Assembly: GCA_026770585.1 (NCBI GenBank)
Contig: MU646304.1
Location: forward strand, 1,422,744-1,437,221
Source of the DNA: Baffinella frigidus
Lineage: Eukaryota; Cryptophyceae; Cryptomonadales; Baffinellaceae
Direction of reading: 5' to 3'
Length of the DNA: 14,478 nucleotides
Positions 1-7,423 of the stretch are shown piece after piece. The number at the start of each line of letters is the position of its first letter. The first letter of the stretch is position 1. The position numbers and the translations under genes were made by a program. The notes under the pieces were generated by a model. That model had not been told where the DNA came from, made no database searches, and saw nothing but the letters and a program-made list of their open reading frames with translations.

Positions 1-119
1 CCCCTCAGGACTACCAAGGGGCCCTAGATTCATGTAGGCCCACTGCAGGGTCCTGAGGAGGTTGCTTCTCCGTATGATGGCCTACTATAGGGTCCCAGCT
101 AGGGGGGGGGCGACTCCAT

Positions 120-518
120 ATGAGCGAGGTAGACACCAACAAGGACAGAATAGGCATGCCCGCCACGGAGGCTAGGGCTTGAAGAATTCTGTGCCTCCTT
201 CTTATGCTTCTTGGTCGTCTCCTTCTCCTCCAGGCGTGACCCCTCCACTTCATCGGCGGCCTGCTGGATCCTGGCCAGCAGGATTTTGTAGGAGTTGACG
301 TCCTTCTCCTGGGCAGCCTTCACCTTGGCTCAACCCTTCTTCTCGCTGTCCCACACAGCTAGCTGTTTATTTCTCTTTTTTATCTCTTCAAGCATCTTTT
401 TTCAGTTCGACTGCCCGCTCTTTCTGCTTCTCCCTCTTGGCAGAGCTGCACTTTGCAGCATCCTCCTCCTTGCCGCGCGTTGAATCAAGCCCTGCCTGCT
501 TCTCTTTGAGGATCCGTT
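120..518 (-). pseudogene. Remnant of a charged coiled-coil protein exon
   Basis: Read on the minus strand, a strongly charged Lys/Glu/Ala-rich helix-type protein begins after a good 3' splice site (pyrimidine-rich tract and CAG at 519-521). It reads RILKEKQ... to ...RAVELKK. It then changes frame at an A6 tract (about 394-401), continues with MLEEIKKRNKQLAVWDSEKK, meets an in-frame TGA at 330-332, and continues in that same frame with AKVKAAQEKDVNSYKILLAR and a Lys/Glu-rich stretch to about 170. The protein character runs unbroken across both lesions, so a decayed gene or a sequencing error fits better than chance. I do not recognise the family. No GT that could open an intron lies between the frameshift and the resumed frame. 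It could be the 5' or middle exon of a gene running off the left edge. Confidence 0.35.
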
Positions 519-613
519 CTGGTAAAGGACAGACCAAACAGGTTATTTCGCAGGAAATCCAGAAATGGCTCCAATGTCACGGACTATTGAGCATGGCCTT
601 TTTACAGAACCAG

Positions 614-666
614 TTCCGGTGTCCGCCTATGTTGGCAGCTCGAAGAACCTTAAGGACCTAAAGGAT
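614..666 (+). repeat. Dispersed direct repeat, copy 1
   Basis: About 53 bases containing GGTGTCCGCCTATGTTGG and ending in AGGACCTAAAGGA. It recurs at 1454-1506 with only a few substitutions and an 840-base offset. No coding frame is shared between the copies. Probably a fragment of a mobile or dispersed repeat. Confidence 0.8.
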
Positions 667-810
667 GCCATTTAACTTTTATGCCCCCGATCAGGGTCAA
701 GGAGCTCACTCGTAGATTACTCCCAACTCCTCAAGAATGAGGTGGGCTGTGGCCTTTGATGTGAGTGTAAATAAAAGCACCAAAGCACCAAAATAAAAAA
801 ACTTCACAAT

Positions 811-851
811 GCAAAGTTGTAGGCCTTGAACGCAAAGTTGTAGGCCTTGAA
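811..851. repeat. 21-bp tandem repeat, two units
   Basis: GCAAAGTTGTAGGCCTTGAA occurs at 811-830 and again at 832-851, identical, with a one-base spacer. It lies about 100 bases left of the doubled palindrome at 955-1024. Confidence 0.9.
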
Positions 852-954
852 GTTGGAACATTTTTTTGCGAGGAGGGGACCACTTGAGGCTGGAAGAGGG
901 AGTTTTTCAAATGTGGGGTTGTTAAATTTAGTACCAGTCACGGGCAGGCTTGGC

Positions 955-1024
955 CACGTAGCTGGGGGAATTCCCCCAGCTACGTGACCAATCACGTAGC
1001 TGGGGGAATTCCCCCAGCTACGTG
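955..1024. repeat. Perfect 32-bp palindrome, present twice in tandem
   Basis: The half-site CACGTAGCTGGGGG, a central AATT and the reverse complement of the half-site form a perfect 32-base palindrome at 955-986. It is repeated identically at 993-1024 after the spacer ACCAAT, giving a 38-base period. The symmetry nearly extends outwards (TTGG before, CCAA after, one mismatch). Each unit can extrude as a hairpin with 14-bp arms, and adjacent units can also pair with each other. No coding role is visible. Confidence 0.95.
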
Positions 1025-1156
1025 ACCAAACGCCCCTGTTTGTGTGAAATTTACTCAACATTCTTTTTCTCCTCCTTTTAATCCCCGCTGGGGTACTGGC
1101 CCCTTCACCAAAGTGTGTTCGCTGCACCTTTGCTCGGGACGCTGCTATGGACCGCT

Positions 1157-2453
1157 ATGCTGCGCGGGCTGGCCGCATCACCAGCGGTGACGCGGTTCGG
1201 GACTCGGACGGAGAAGAGAGATGGGATGCATTTCGGAGCGGCAGCCGCGGTTGGAGGGCTACGTCGACAGCAGCATCCAGGTCTGATCTGACTGTGCTCA
1301 GCGCGCGGTCGGATTGTAGGGTGCACCTTGCGACCTTCAGCATTTGCTCCCGCTCAGGTGTTGGTTACGTAACAGCGTAAGCGTTGTCAGAGCCATGTGC
1401 GTCCCTGAGAGTTGACGGAGGGCCAGGAAGCGAAGCAGCGCAGCTGCACAAAGTTTCGGTGTCCGCCTATGTTGGGGGCTCGAAGGACTTACAGGACCTA
1501 AAGGACCTAAAAGTGCGTAGTGGAAAGAAGGGTCGGGCGTAGCTGACGAAAGACAAGGTGAATGACCAACGCTTCTTCCCGTTGCGTCAGGATTGTCTTA
1601 AGCTTTAGAGTTTAGGGTTTAGGGATTAGGGTTCAGGGTTTAGGGTTTGGTGTTTAGGGTCTAGGGTCCAGGCTTTAGGTTCTAGCGTTGAGGGTTTAGG
1701 ATAAGGTTTAGAGTTTAGGGCCTGAGATTTTAAGATTTAGAGTTGAGGATTTAATCTTGGGGTTTTCGGATTTAGGGTTTAGGTATGAGATTTAGGGTTT
1801 AGGGTTTAGGGTTTAGGGTTTAGGGTTTGAGGTTTAGGGTTTAGGGTTTAGGGTTTAGGGTTTAGGGTTTAGTCTGGCGGAAAGGCTCCGCTTGGTCGCT
1901 AGAGACACACAGGGACATTTTGTGCGAGATAGTCTTTACTGAGGGAAGGAGAGCACCGCATGAGCCGGGTCGTATATCTCCTTATAGTGGACGTGACCGA
2001 GTAGACGTGTCCTGTGTAAAGTCACTCCGGGATCCAAAGCACCTAAATGGGGTAATATCCCCAGAGGTTTAGGGTTTAGGGTTTAGGGTTTAGGGTTTCA
2101 GGGTTTAGGGTTTAGGGTTTGGGGTTTGGGGTGTAGGGTTTAGGCTTCAGGCTTCAGGGTTTAGGGTTGAGGATGTCAAGTTTAGGGTTTAGGGTTAAGG
2201 GTTTAGGGTTTGGGGTTCAGGGGTTTAGGGTTTAAGTTCTGTTTTTGTTTTGTAACGCGTTCGCGTTTCGAGTTGACGGATTTGACCTCAACGGCGGAAT
2301 CTTCCGTTGCAGTCAAATCCGATCAAGGATTGGGCATGGTGGCGCTTCTACATGTACACGAGGAAACCTTTTGTGTTGGGCTTCGCTCCGGCGCCACAAG
2401 CCTCGCCTGCGGCCTCAATTCCTACATGGGTACCTCGCTCATCCCGTAAGTGA
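1157..2453 (+). CDS. Tentative two-exon small protein (possible organelle presequence plus aromatic-rich C-terminus)
   Basis: Model: join(1157..1249, 2313..2453), 77 residues. Exon 1 starts MLRGLAASPAVTRFGTRTEK. It is rich in Arg, Ser, Thr and Ala and poor in acidic residues, like a mitochondrial presequence, and ends at GCCGCG before GTTGGA. Exon 2 follows a pyrimidine-containing acceptor ending TTGCAG. It reads KDWAWWRFYMYTRKPFVLGF, continues with a Pro/Ala-rich tail and stops at TGA 2451. Both sides of the junction are phase 0. The proposed intron would hold two TTTAGGG arrays. Against it: exon 2 is also open in the other two frames, an alternative donor (GTCTGA after CCAG) would join in a different phase, and a consensus GTAAGT lies at 2446. 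An extra middle exon is possible. I do not recognise the family. Confidence 0.22.
1454..1506 (+). repeat. Dispersed direct repeat, copy 2
   Basis: Second copy of the repeat at 614-666. Here the terminal AGGACCTAAAGGACCTAAA is itself a short tandem of GGACCTAAA. Confidence 0.8.
1603..1872 (+). repeat. Degenerate TTTAGGG telomere-type array
   Basis: About 270 bases of heptamers. The left part is degenerate (GGTTCAGGG, GGTTTGGTG, GGTTGAGG) and the right part, from about 1790, is nearly perfect TTTAGGG. It ends abruptly at unique sequence (GTCTGGCGG). The mix of decayed and fresh units means it is internal, not a live chromosome end. Confidence 0.95.
2007..2066 (+). repeat. Short dispersed repeat family, copy A
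   Basis: Carries the family core: GTGTAAAGTCACTCCGG, then a short variable stretch, then ATGGGG and ATCCCCAGA. Related copies lie at about 2924-2995, 3051-3095 (inverted) and 3290-3346. Confidence 0.75.
2067..2235 (+). repeat. Second degenerate TTTAGGG array
   Basis: Near-perfect units occur at the left end, and TTTGGGG, TTCAGGC and TTGAGGA variants towards the right. It starts immediately after the CCCCAGAGG end of a dispersed repeat copy (about 2007-2066), so the two elements abut. Confidence 0.95.
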
Positions 2454-2670
2454 CCAACTGGCGAATAATCGCCCGTAGAAGCCCCAGACAGATCCTAGGG
2501 CCCTACGGTAGGGCGTGTGAGCCTACTGGTCACTTGAGGGATAAGAAACACCCCCCCCCCCCAGGGCCACCATAGAACCCTAGGCATAGTCCTGCTGTAG
2601 AGTCCTCTAGGGGGAGGCGGTTTCTTATGATCGAGGTACCCCTGTACCAAGCACCGCACACCGGCTCCAC

Positions 2671-2721
2671 GCCCTGCATGTTTACAGCAGGGCGATACCT
2701 AGGACCCTGTGGTGGTCCTAG
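2671..2721. repeat. Two adjacent short perfect stem-loops
   Basis: GCCCTGC ... GCAGGGC pairs at 2671-2693 with a 9-base loop. CTAGGACC ... GGTCCTAG pairs at 2699-2721 with a 7-base loop. Only five bases separate them. No oligo-T tract follows and the setting is eukaryotic, so a terminator is not implied. Confidence 0.7.
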
Positions 2722-2923
2722 CATGGGGGGCGTCGGATTGTCTGCAGCAGGGCACTGGCTAGAGGGGAGACATGCGGACGGAGTTCGCGTGTCAGTCGAG
2801 TGATTTACTTGAGAGCTCCCGGATTCCCCGCACGAGGAGAGCGATACTCCCCGGATCTCCCCTGGAGGAACCGGGGGGCAAACCGTCGGGCGGGACCGAA
2901 ACTGGACACTTGTCTCAAGCGGA

Positions 2924-2995
2924 CATGACTTGTGTCAAGTCACTCCGGCTATGCCTACATGGGGGTTATCCCCAGACATCCCCAGAGATTGTAGG
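2924..2995 (+). repeat. Short dispersed repeat family, copy B
   Basis: Contains TGTCAAGTCACTCCGG, then CCTACATGGGGG and TTATCCCCAGA. It faces the inverted copy at 3051-3095, so the pair could fold back with a loop of about 55 bases. Confidence 0.75.
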
Positions 2996-3050
2996 CGAGG
3001 CAGGCCTGTGCACGTCGAGCCGCAAGTGTCCGTCACCGCACGTGACAGCC

Positions 3051-3095
3051 CTCTGGGGATACAGTCCCGTGTAGGATGGCCGGAGTGACTTCACC
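3051..3095 (-). repeat. Short dispersed repeat family, copy D (inverted)
   Basis: Read on the minus strand it contains GAAGTCACTCCGGCCATCC, then TACACGGG and TATCCCCAGAGG. This matches copies A to C on the opposite strand. Confidence 0.75.
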
Positions 3096-3289
3096 CCAGA
3101 AGCCCGGAGACGAATCGACCCCCTCGCACGACATTTCCGATCCACCATGACTTTACTTCAAATACCCCCCCGACCTGGCGGTCTGACCCACCTCGCGCAC
3201 TGCACCACCCCCATCTCGTCGTACAACGTTCTCGCTCCAAACATCAAGCCTCGCCAGGCTCGCACAGGAGGCCAGGCCAAGCAACAACC

Positions 3290-3346
3290 CCCGACTGTGT
3301 AAAGGCACTCCGACTATTCCTACATGGGGCTTGCCCCCAGACTCAA
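3290..3346 (+). repeat. Short dispersed repeat family, copy C
   Basis: Contains GTGTAAAGGCACTCCGACTA, then CCTACATGGGGC and TGCCCCCAGACT. It lies just beyond the 3' end of the DENR gene. Confidence 0.75.
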
Positions 3347-3408
3347 GGAGTCCTGCGCAAGGCCACCCCGGCCCTGGGGTGCGTGGGCGCGACGGCTCGG
3401 CGGGATCA

Positions 3409-3585
3409 TTATGACCCAAGGGGAAGCGAGGCCTTTGTCTTGGAGACTTTGGCGCCGGAGCCTTCAACGACGTAGATATTTTCGAGGGGGATGTTGAACT
3501 CCTTGATAATCACGCCGATCACGTCCGCGGCCACGTCCCCCTGCGAGCGATCAATCCGCGTCAATATGCGAGAGCGCGCGAGAGG

Positions 3586-3641
<56 letters not shown>

Positions 3642-6182
3642 CAGAGAGAGGGAGAGGGAGGGAGAGAGGAGGGACACCACGCGTTCGGTCGGATCGCAAC
3701 AGACGTCTCCTTGCGAGAGAGAGCGAGAAAGAGACTACGTGTTTAGTCGGATTGCACCCGACATGGCCATGCCGGGTCGCCTTCTGATACATGCGTATGA
3801 CCACCATACATATCACATGGCCACGATATGATACATGCGTGGTGGGTTGGTGGGTTGGTGGGTTGGTGGGTAGTGGTCGAGGGCGGGAGCGGCCCTCAAA
3901 CCGCTGAATGTTGCTACAGGAGGATTGGTCGGCCTGGCACTCAAGGTACATTTAACTCAAGCCAGGGATACCCTCTCGATGGGAATACAAGTCTATGCAC
4001 GCCACGTGCAGCAATAGCTGTAAACTCGTTCACCAACAGGCCTTAATGTAAGTAGTCACGGAACCGAAGCCGCTCTTGCCCTCACTGTGAGGTTTGTCTC
4101 GTCAGCTGCGCATCAGGATTTGATGGTCCACAGAGAAATCATCGGGCAAGAGGGGCGGCTTGTCGCGTGCATCCACGCGTCGTTCCAAAGAGAACCATTT
4201 AGGAGGGTGCACGCGGTGGTCTAGGTCTAGGCACCTGATACCCACCCGCGCGTAAAATCCTAGTGCGCGTTGGACCCTGTTTCCGCCTACTCCGAAGGAC
4301 ATGGCTCCAGGTCGGACTGTGAGTATCGGGAGACTAAATGGGCCGCAAAAGGATTGTAGGGCTTCACATTTCCAAAAGGCGCTGCCCAGAAGAATCGATC
4401 CCAGCTCCGAAATCCGCACGTTGAGACAGAGCAGGAGTGTTGGTGTTGGTGGGTAGCGAGAGACTTTCACCTCAACTGACTTAATATTTTTTCCACTCAA
4501 GATTCCCACATATGTTGAGTGGTCAACAGGGTAATCTGGTACTAATCCTGCCCGGTTCAGCTTTTGTAATAGTTGAAAGGCTGTCCGGTCCAGGCACCAG
4601 TTGGACTTGCGTGGTGCCTGCCCGGGTTAGCTATCGTTCCAGTAGAAAGGAAGGCTGTCACGAACGAGGTGCAATCGCAAAAGTTGTTGCAATCGCGAGG
4701 TGGTACCTGGATTTCGATCTCCTCCTTGTTGTCAGGCGTGTCGGTCACCGACGCTCCTGCGTTTAAAGTTTAGGGTTTAGGGTTGAGGGTTTAGGGTTTA
4801 GGGTTTAGGCGTCGAGGGTTCAGCGTTGAGGGCCCAGTGGCGAAACACAAGCGCGACCTAAAAACACGGGGGGTCACGAGCGAATGCTAGATGGGCCTAT
4901 TTTAAACCGGTGTGCTTTTGAAAGTGGGCATTTGTGTAATAACTTTCGTTGACTGGTCACGTAAATAGCCATATATTGGCTAGGCGCGAGGTTGCAACAC
5001 CCTGAGGTATCCGGACACACAAATAATTACAACCCCACGTATAAAAAGGATCCTCAGGATTCTCGAGTTGGGTGGGAGTTTGGCAGAGAGGACTAGGAAT
5101 TGAGAGAATCATTGCGGAGATTGCTTGGAGGAGAGGGGACTTCGAAATCGAGACGCACCTGTTGAGAACTTCTTCTTGAATATTTTACACGCCTCCGCCA
5201 GCTTAACACCTGCATAAAGCGCGACAGGGGCATCAGACCACCGCACGCGTGATAAATCTACCAGACCTCTCTCGAAACGCTGAATGTAAAGCCACGGAAC
5301 CGAAGCCGCTCTTGCCCTCACTGTGAGGTTTGAATCGTCAGCTGCGCATCAGGATTTGATGGTCCACAGAGAAATCATCGGGCAAGAGGGGCGGTGCCGC
5401 GTGCATGCCGCGTGCATCTACCCGTCGTTCCACAAAGCATCATCTGGGTGGTCGCGCGCGGTGGGGAGGGGGGCGCGAAGGGTCACCGAAGGTTTCGAGG
5501 CCGCGGATGGAGCACACGTATTTGCGCTTTTGCCGCTGCTTGGAGGAGACAAGGACTTCCTTCTGCGCACCGCGCGCCCTGTCAGTCGCGATCCTCGCGC
5601 AAAATAAACTTACACGATGGTGCTCGGAGCGCGCAATGGGGGCGAGCAGGGTCAGCGGGGCACTGGTACCACGGCCTCTTTCTTGCCCCCCTTCTTGGGC
5701 TCCTCGCCGGCAGGCTTCGCCGCCTCGCCCTCCGGATCCGCCACGTACCCAAGCTTTGCCGCTAGCGCAGGTACGTTGCCGAGCGCCCACGACTTGCATT
5801 CCGCTTTGGGCAGGTCGGGCTTGCCGTCCTTCCCCATCCAGCCGCAGTACTCGGGAGGGCACCCGCACGCCTCGCAGTACACCATAGTCACAGGGAACGG
5901 CGAGCTCTTGATCTTAGCGGCGGCCATCTTCTCCCCGGCCTGGTCGACCCCTTCATCTCCCGACTTCTGTGGGGAAGACACCACGCAACCCGTCCGCGTT
6001 CAGGACACGCCCTCCTGGCACGAGCTGGCTGGCGCTGCCAGCTTCCTCAGCTGCAGGGGCAGGGCAGCATTCGACAGCGCAGATCGCTGGACGAGGGTCA
6101 CTGGTAACAAGGGCGGGGGAATCACGCTGTCATCGCTGGAGTCCGACGCCTCCTTCTTGCCCTTGCCCTTCTTAGGCCCCAT
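3409..6182 (-). CDS. DENR: DENR, density-regulated protein (SUI1-domain, MCT-1 partner), six exons
   Basis: Model: complement(join(3409..3540, 4707..4756, 5159..5209, 5487..5562, 5670..5966, 6102..6182)), 228 residues; human DENR is 198. DENR with MCT-1 acts on the 40S ribosomal subunit in reinitiation and in removal of deacylated tRNA after termination. Exon 1 gives a Lys-rich start (MGPKKGKGKKEASDSSDDS). Exon 2 carries the family cysteine signature MVYCEACGCPPEYC with a later ECKSW. Exon 3 gives KRKYVCSIRGLETF, exon 4 VKLAEACKIFKKKFSTG and exon 5 ASVTDTPDNKEEIEIQ. Exon 6 gives GDVAADVIGVIIKEF, an ENIYVVEG stretch and the stop. Exons 3 to 6 together make a complete SUI1 domain in family order. 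Phases are consistent throughout (0,0,1,1,0). Uncertain points: exon 1 may end at 6126 instead, and exon 2 at 5673. The start is the ATG at 6182. Introns 3 and 5 share a 150-base block, intron 4 holds telomere-type repeats, and intron 5 holds a (CT)n tract on the sense strand. Confidence 0.93.
3581..3674. repeat. DENR: (GA)n microsatellite in DENR intron 5
   Basis: A nearly pure GA tract with GGGA interruptions. On the DENR sense strand it reads (CT)n and starts about 40 bases upstream of the exon 6 acceptor (CAG at 3541-3543). It may act as an extended pyrimidine tract. Confidence 0.95.
3840..3871 (+). repeat. TGGTGGGT minisatellite (G-rich)
   Basis: Four units of GGTGGGTT occur in tandem inside DENR intron 5. 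The plus strand has enough closely spaced G-runs to form a G-quadruplex. A related TTGGTGTTGGTGGGTAG occurs at about 4439-4456. Confidence 0.9.
4044..4190 (-). repeat. Intron-borne direct repeat, copy in DENR intron 5
   Basis: About 145 bases nearly identical to 5282-5437 in intron 3 of the same gene, including the shared stretch AACCGAAGCCGCTCTTGCCC. Identity is high from 4057 to about 4163 and weaker afterwards. It contains no exon sequence of DENR. Confidence 0.9.
4761..4831 (-). repeat. Telomere-type repeat abutting a DENR 3' splice site
   Basis: On the DENR sense strand this is a CCCTAAA array running directly into the exon 5 acceptor, as ...CCTAAACTTTAAACGCAG. The repeat therefore supplies the region upstream of the splice site. 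It occupies the last part of the 402-base intron 4. Confidence 0.9.
5282..5437 (-). repeat. Intron-borne direct repeat, copy in DENR intron 3
   Basis: Partner of 4044-4190. Compared with it, this copy has a small insertion (a repeated GCCGCGTGCAT) near 5397-5415. It fills more than half of the 277-base intron 3. Beyond the block, a short CATTCAGCG..TTTGAG-type segment (sense strand) adjoins it here, but in intron 5 the same segment lies about 150 bases away, suggesting a later insertion there. Confidence 0.9.
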
Positions 6183-6220
6183 CGCTGCCGATCCTAGTGC
6201 CACGCGCCTTCAGCGGGGGT

Positions 6221-6370
6221 TTATCTCAGAAAACGAGTTCTAAAACTCGTTTTCTTAAGTCAATTCTCCTACAAATTTGTCAACTTATGCGGAGAGTAAA
6301 GAATAAGTTGACGAATTTGTAGAGGAATTGACTTAAGAAAACGAGTTTTAGAACTCGTTTTCTGAGATAA
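6221..6370. mobile_element. AT-rich foldback (MITE-like) element with 68-bp arms
   Basis: Arms 6221-6288 and 6303-6370 are reverse complements with about three mismatches in 68 bases, around a 14-base spacer. Each arm contains a further near-palindrome (AGAAAACGAGTT ... AACTCGTTTTCT). GGGT flanks both ends (6217-6220 and 6371-6374), a candidate 4-bp target duplication. The element is AT-rich in a GC-rich setting and begins 38 bases upstream of the DENR start codon. No transposase is encoded, so it would be non-autonomous. Confidence 0.8.
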
Positions 6371-6417
6371 GGGTGGGATTTTACCTGAAAGTTGAGTGAT
6401 TCAAATGTGCATCCACT

Positions 6418-6441
6418 TTGAAATTCGTTATCGAATTTCAA
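6418..6441. repeat. Perfect short stem-loop
   Basis: TTGAAATTCG, loop TTAT, CGAATTTCAA: a perfect 10-bp stem with a 4-base loop. Further GAATTT/AAATTC words follow at 6450-6510, all in an AT-rich patch beside the foldback element. Confidence 0.9.
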
Positions 6442-6544
6442 TATTTTTGGAAATTCAATAAGAGAATTCGAGGATGGCGAATTTCGAGCCGAATTTGACC
6501 ACTAAATTTGCCACCTCATCGCGGGTTCGCGGGGACGGAGAATT

Positions 6545-6640
6545 GGTCTCCGGGGGAGACGGAGACGAGCGGAGACGGAGAAGAAAATCTGGAGCGGGAA
6601 CAAGAATCAGCGAAGGTCTCCGCTCTCCGTCTCCGTCCCC
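6545..6640. repeat. GGAGAC / GTCTCC inverted block, copy 1
   Basis: Several GGAGACGG words (6555-6580) are followed, after GAAAATCTGG, by CTCCGTCTCCGTCC (6623-6637), so the two sides can pair. The same architecture recurs at 7157-7272, close upstream of the J-protein start. Confidence 0.8.
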
Positions 6641-6749
6641 AGACAAGGATAGGGCAGGACTTTCCCCTCAACTGCTGGCACCTTCTCTGGAAAAGTTCCG
6701 CGGGGCCCTCGCCTGCGTTACCGAGGGCACAAGTGTGTCAAATAGGAGT

Positions 6750-6893
6750 ACTGACTGAGATGCGACCGACTCACTGGCTGACTGGTAGCCTGCCTCTTAG
6801 ACTGACTGACTGACAGTCTCTCAGACTGGCTGACTGGCTTGCTGGCCTCGCTGGCTTGCTGCCTGACTTGCTGACTGACTGGTTATGTGCTGA
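6750..6893 (+). repeat. Degenerate CTGA / CTGG tetranucleotide satellite
   Basis: Irregular tandem of CTGACTGA and CTGGCTGACTGG words, with GCTTGCTGG variants towards the right end. Confidence 0.9.
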
Positions 6894-7156
6894 CGAACAA
6901 AGGGATACCTGACTCATGCGTCGCTGTCAGGATAAAGTACACGTAGCACCACCCCCTCTCCCACCCCTCCCTCTCTATCTCCTTCTACACGACCCCAAGG
7001 TGACGCTAGCTCCTTAGGTAGCGCCTCGGATTCACCCTCTCTCTCTATCTCCCTCCCTAGCGAGCGCCTCGGATTCAGGAGCCCGCTCATCGAGAGGTTG
7101 CAGCGGACTGCCCCCAGACTTCCTGCTGACGCTGGCTGGGACGCAGGTTGGTGGGC

Positions 7157-7272
7157 CGGAGACGGAGACGAAAATCTGCCGGACCCGGAGACGCGGCGGA
7201 GACGGAGACGGGGAAACGGAAATCCAAAACTCGGAGACGAGTCGAGTGTCGTCCGTCTCCGCCCGTCTCCGC
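7157..7272. repeat. GGAGAC / GTCTCC inverted block, copy 2
   Basis: GGAGACGGAGACGAAAATCT at the left, more GGAGACG words in the middle and GTCCGTCTCCGCCCGTCTCC at the right. It lies 150 to 270 bases upstream of the ATG at 7424. It could be in the promoter or 5' UTR of the J-protein gene; no function is shown by the sequence. Confidence 0.8.
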
Positions 7273-7423
7273 CTTCCCTGATCGCGGTCCGCGCGCAACT
7301 GCGGCTTGTCGCTGCTCTCTCGCCCTGTCCTTCCTTCCGACCTCCTTTTGAGAAGCAGAAGAAGTGCTGGTTGTGTGGGGTGCAAGAATTTTCTGAGCGG
7401 CAAAGGAGCTGATCGGAGGCGCG

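Larger units (their letters stand above)
519..1156. other. Non-coding stretch between coiled-coil remnant and possible small gene
   Basis: No convincing gene on either strand. It holds the 614-666 repeat, the 21-bp tandem repeat and the doubled palindrome. A 107-codon minus-strand reading frame here simply runs through the palindromes and the tandem repeat, so I do not call it. Confidence 0.6.
2454..3408. other. Repeat-rich stretch without a supported gene
   Basis: Holds a C-run (about 2551-2562), the two stem-loops at 2671-2721 and three copies of the short dispersed repeat. Part of it (about 2575-2640) loosely resembles the first 110 bases of the window. A 100-codon plus-strand frame at 2772-3074 is largely repeat B plus the loop between B and D, so I do not call it. 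Confidence 0.6.
6203..7423. other. Intergenic region between divergent DENR and J-protein genes
   Basis: No supported gene. It contains the foldback element, a stem-loop, the two GGAGAC/GTCTCC blocks, the CTGA satellite and, at 6955-7080, a CT-rich stretch with a direct repeat of AGCGCCTCGGATTCA (7020 and 7063). Any promoters for the two divergent genes must lie here, but I see no clear TATA box. A 274-codon minus-strand frame at 6914-7738 is antisense low-complexity and overlaps the real J-domain exon. Confidence 0.6.

Noticed and set aside
955-1024. CRISPR array or bacterial terminator
   Set aside because: Only two units with a 6-base spacer, in spliced eukaryotic DNA, and no T-tract after the stem.
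1603-2235. Chromosome end (true telomere)
   Set aside because: The arrays are degenerate, are interrupted by unique sequence, lie inside the window on both strands and are followed by genes on both sides.
2772-3074. 100-codon plus-strand frame
   Set aside because: Largely the short dispersed repeat and its loop; not protein-like.
3541-3951. Upstream part of a 180-codon minus-strand frame ending in the DENR tail
   Set aside because: Only 3409-3540 is exon. The upstream part translates the (CT)n tract and the TGGTGGGT minisatellite in intron 5.
5405-5887. 160-codon plus-strand frame
   Set aside because: Antisense to DENR exons 2 and 3 and to an intron repeat; no domain-like character.
5617-6243. 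208-codon plus-strand frame
   Set aside because: Antisense to DENR exons 1 and 2, whose protein match is unambiguous.
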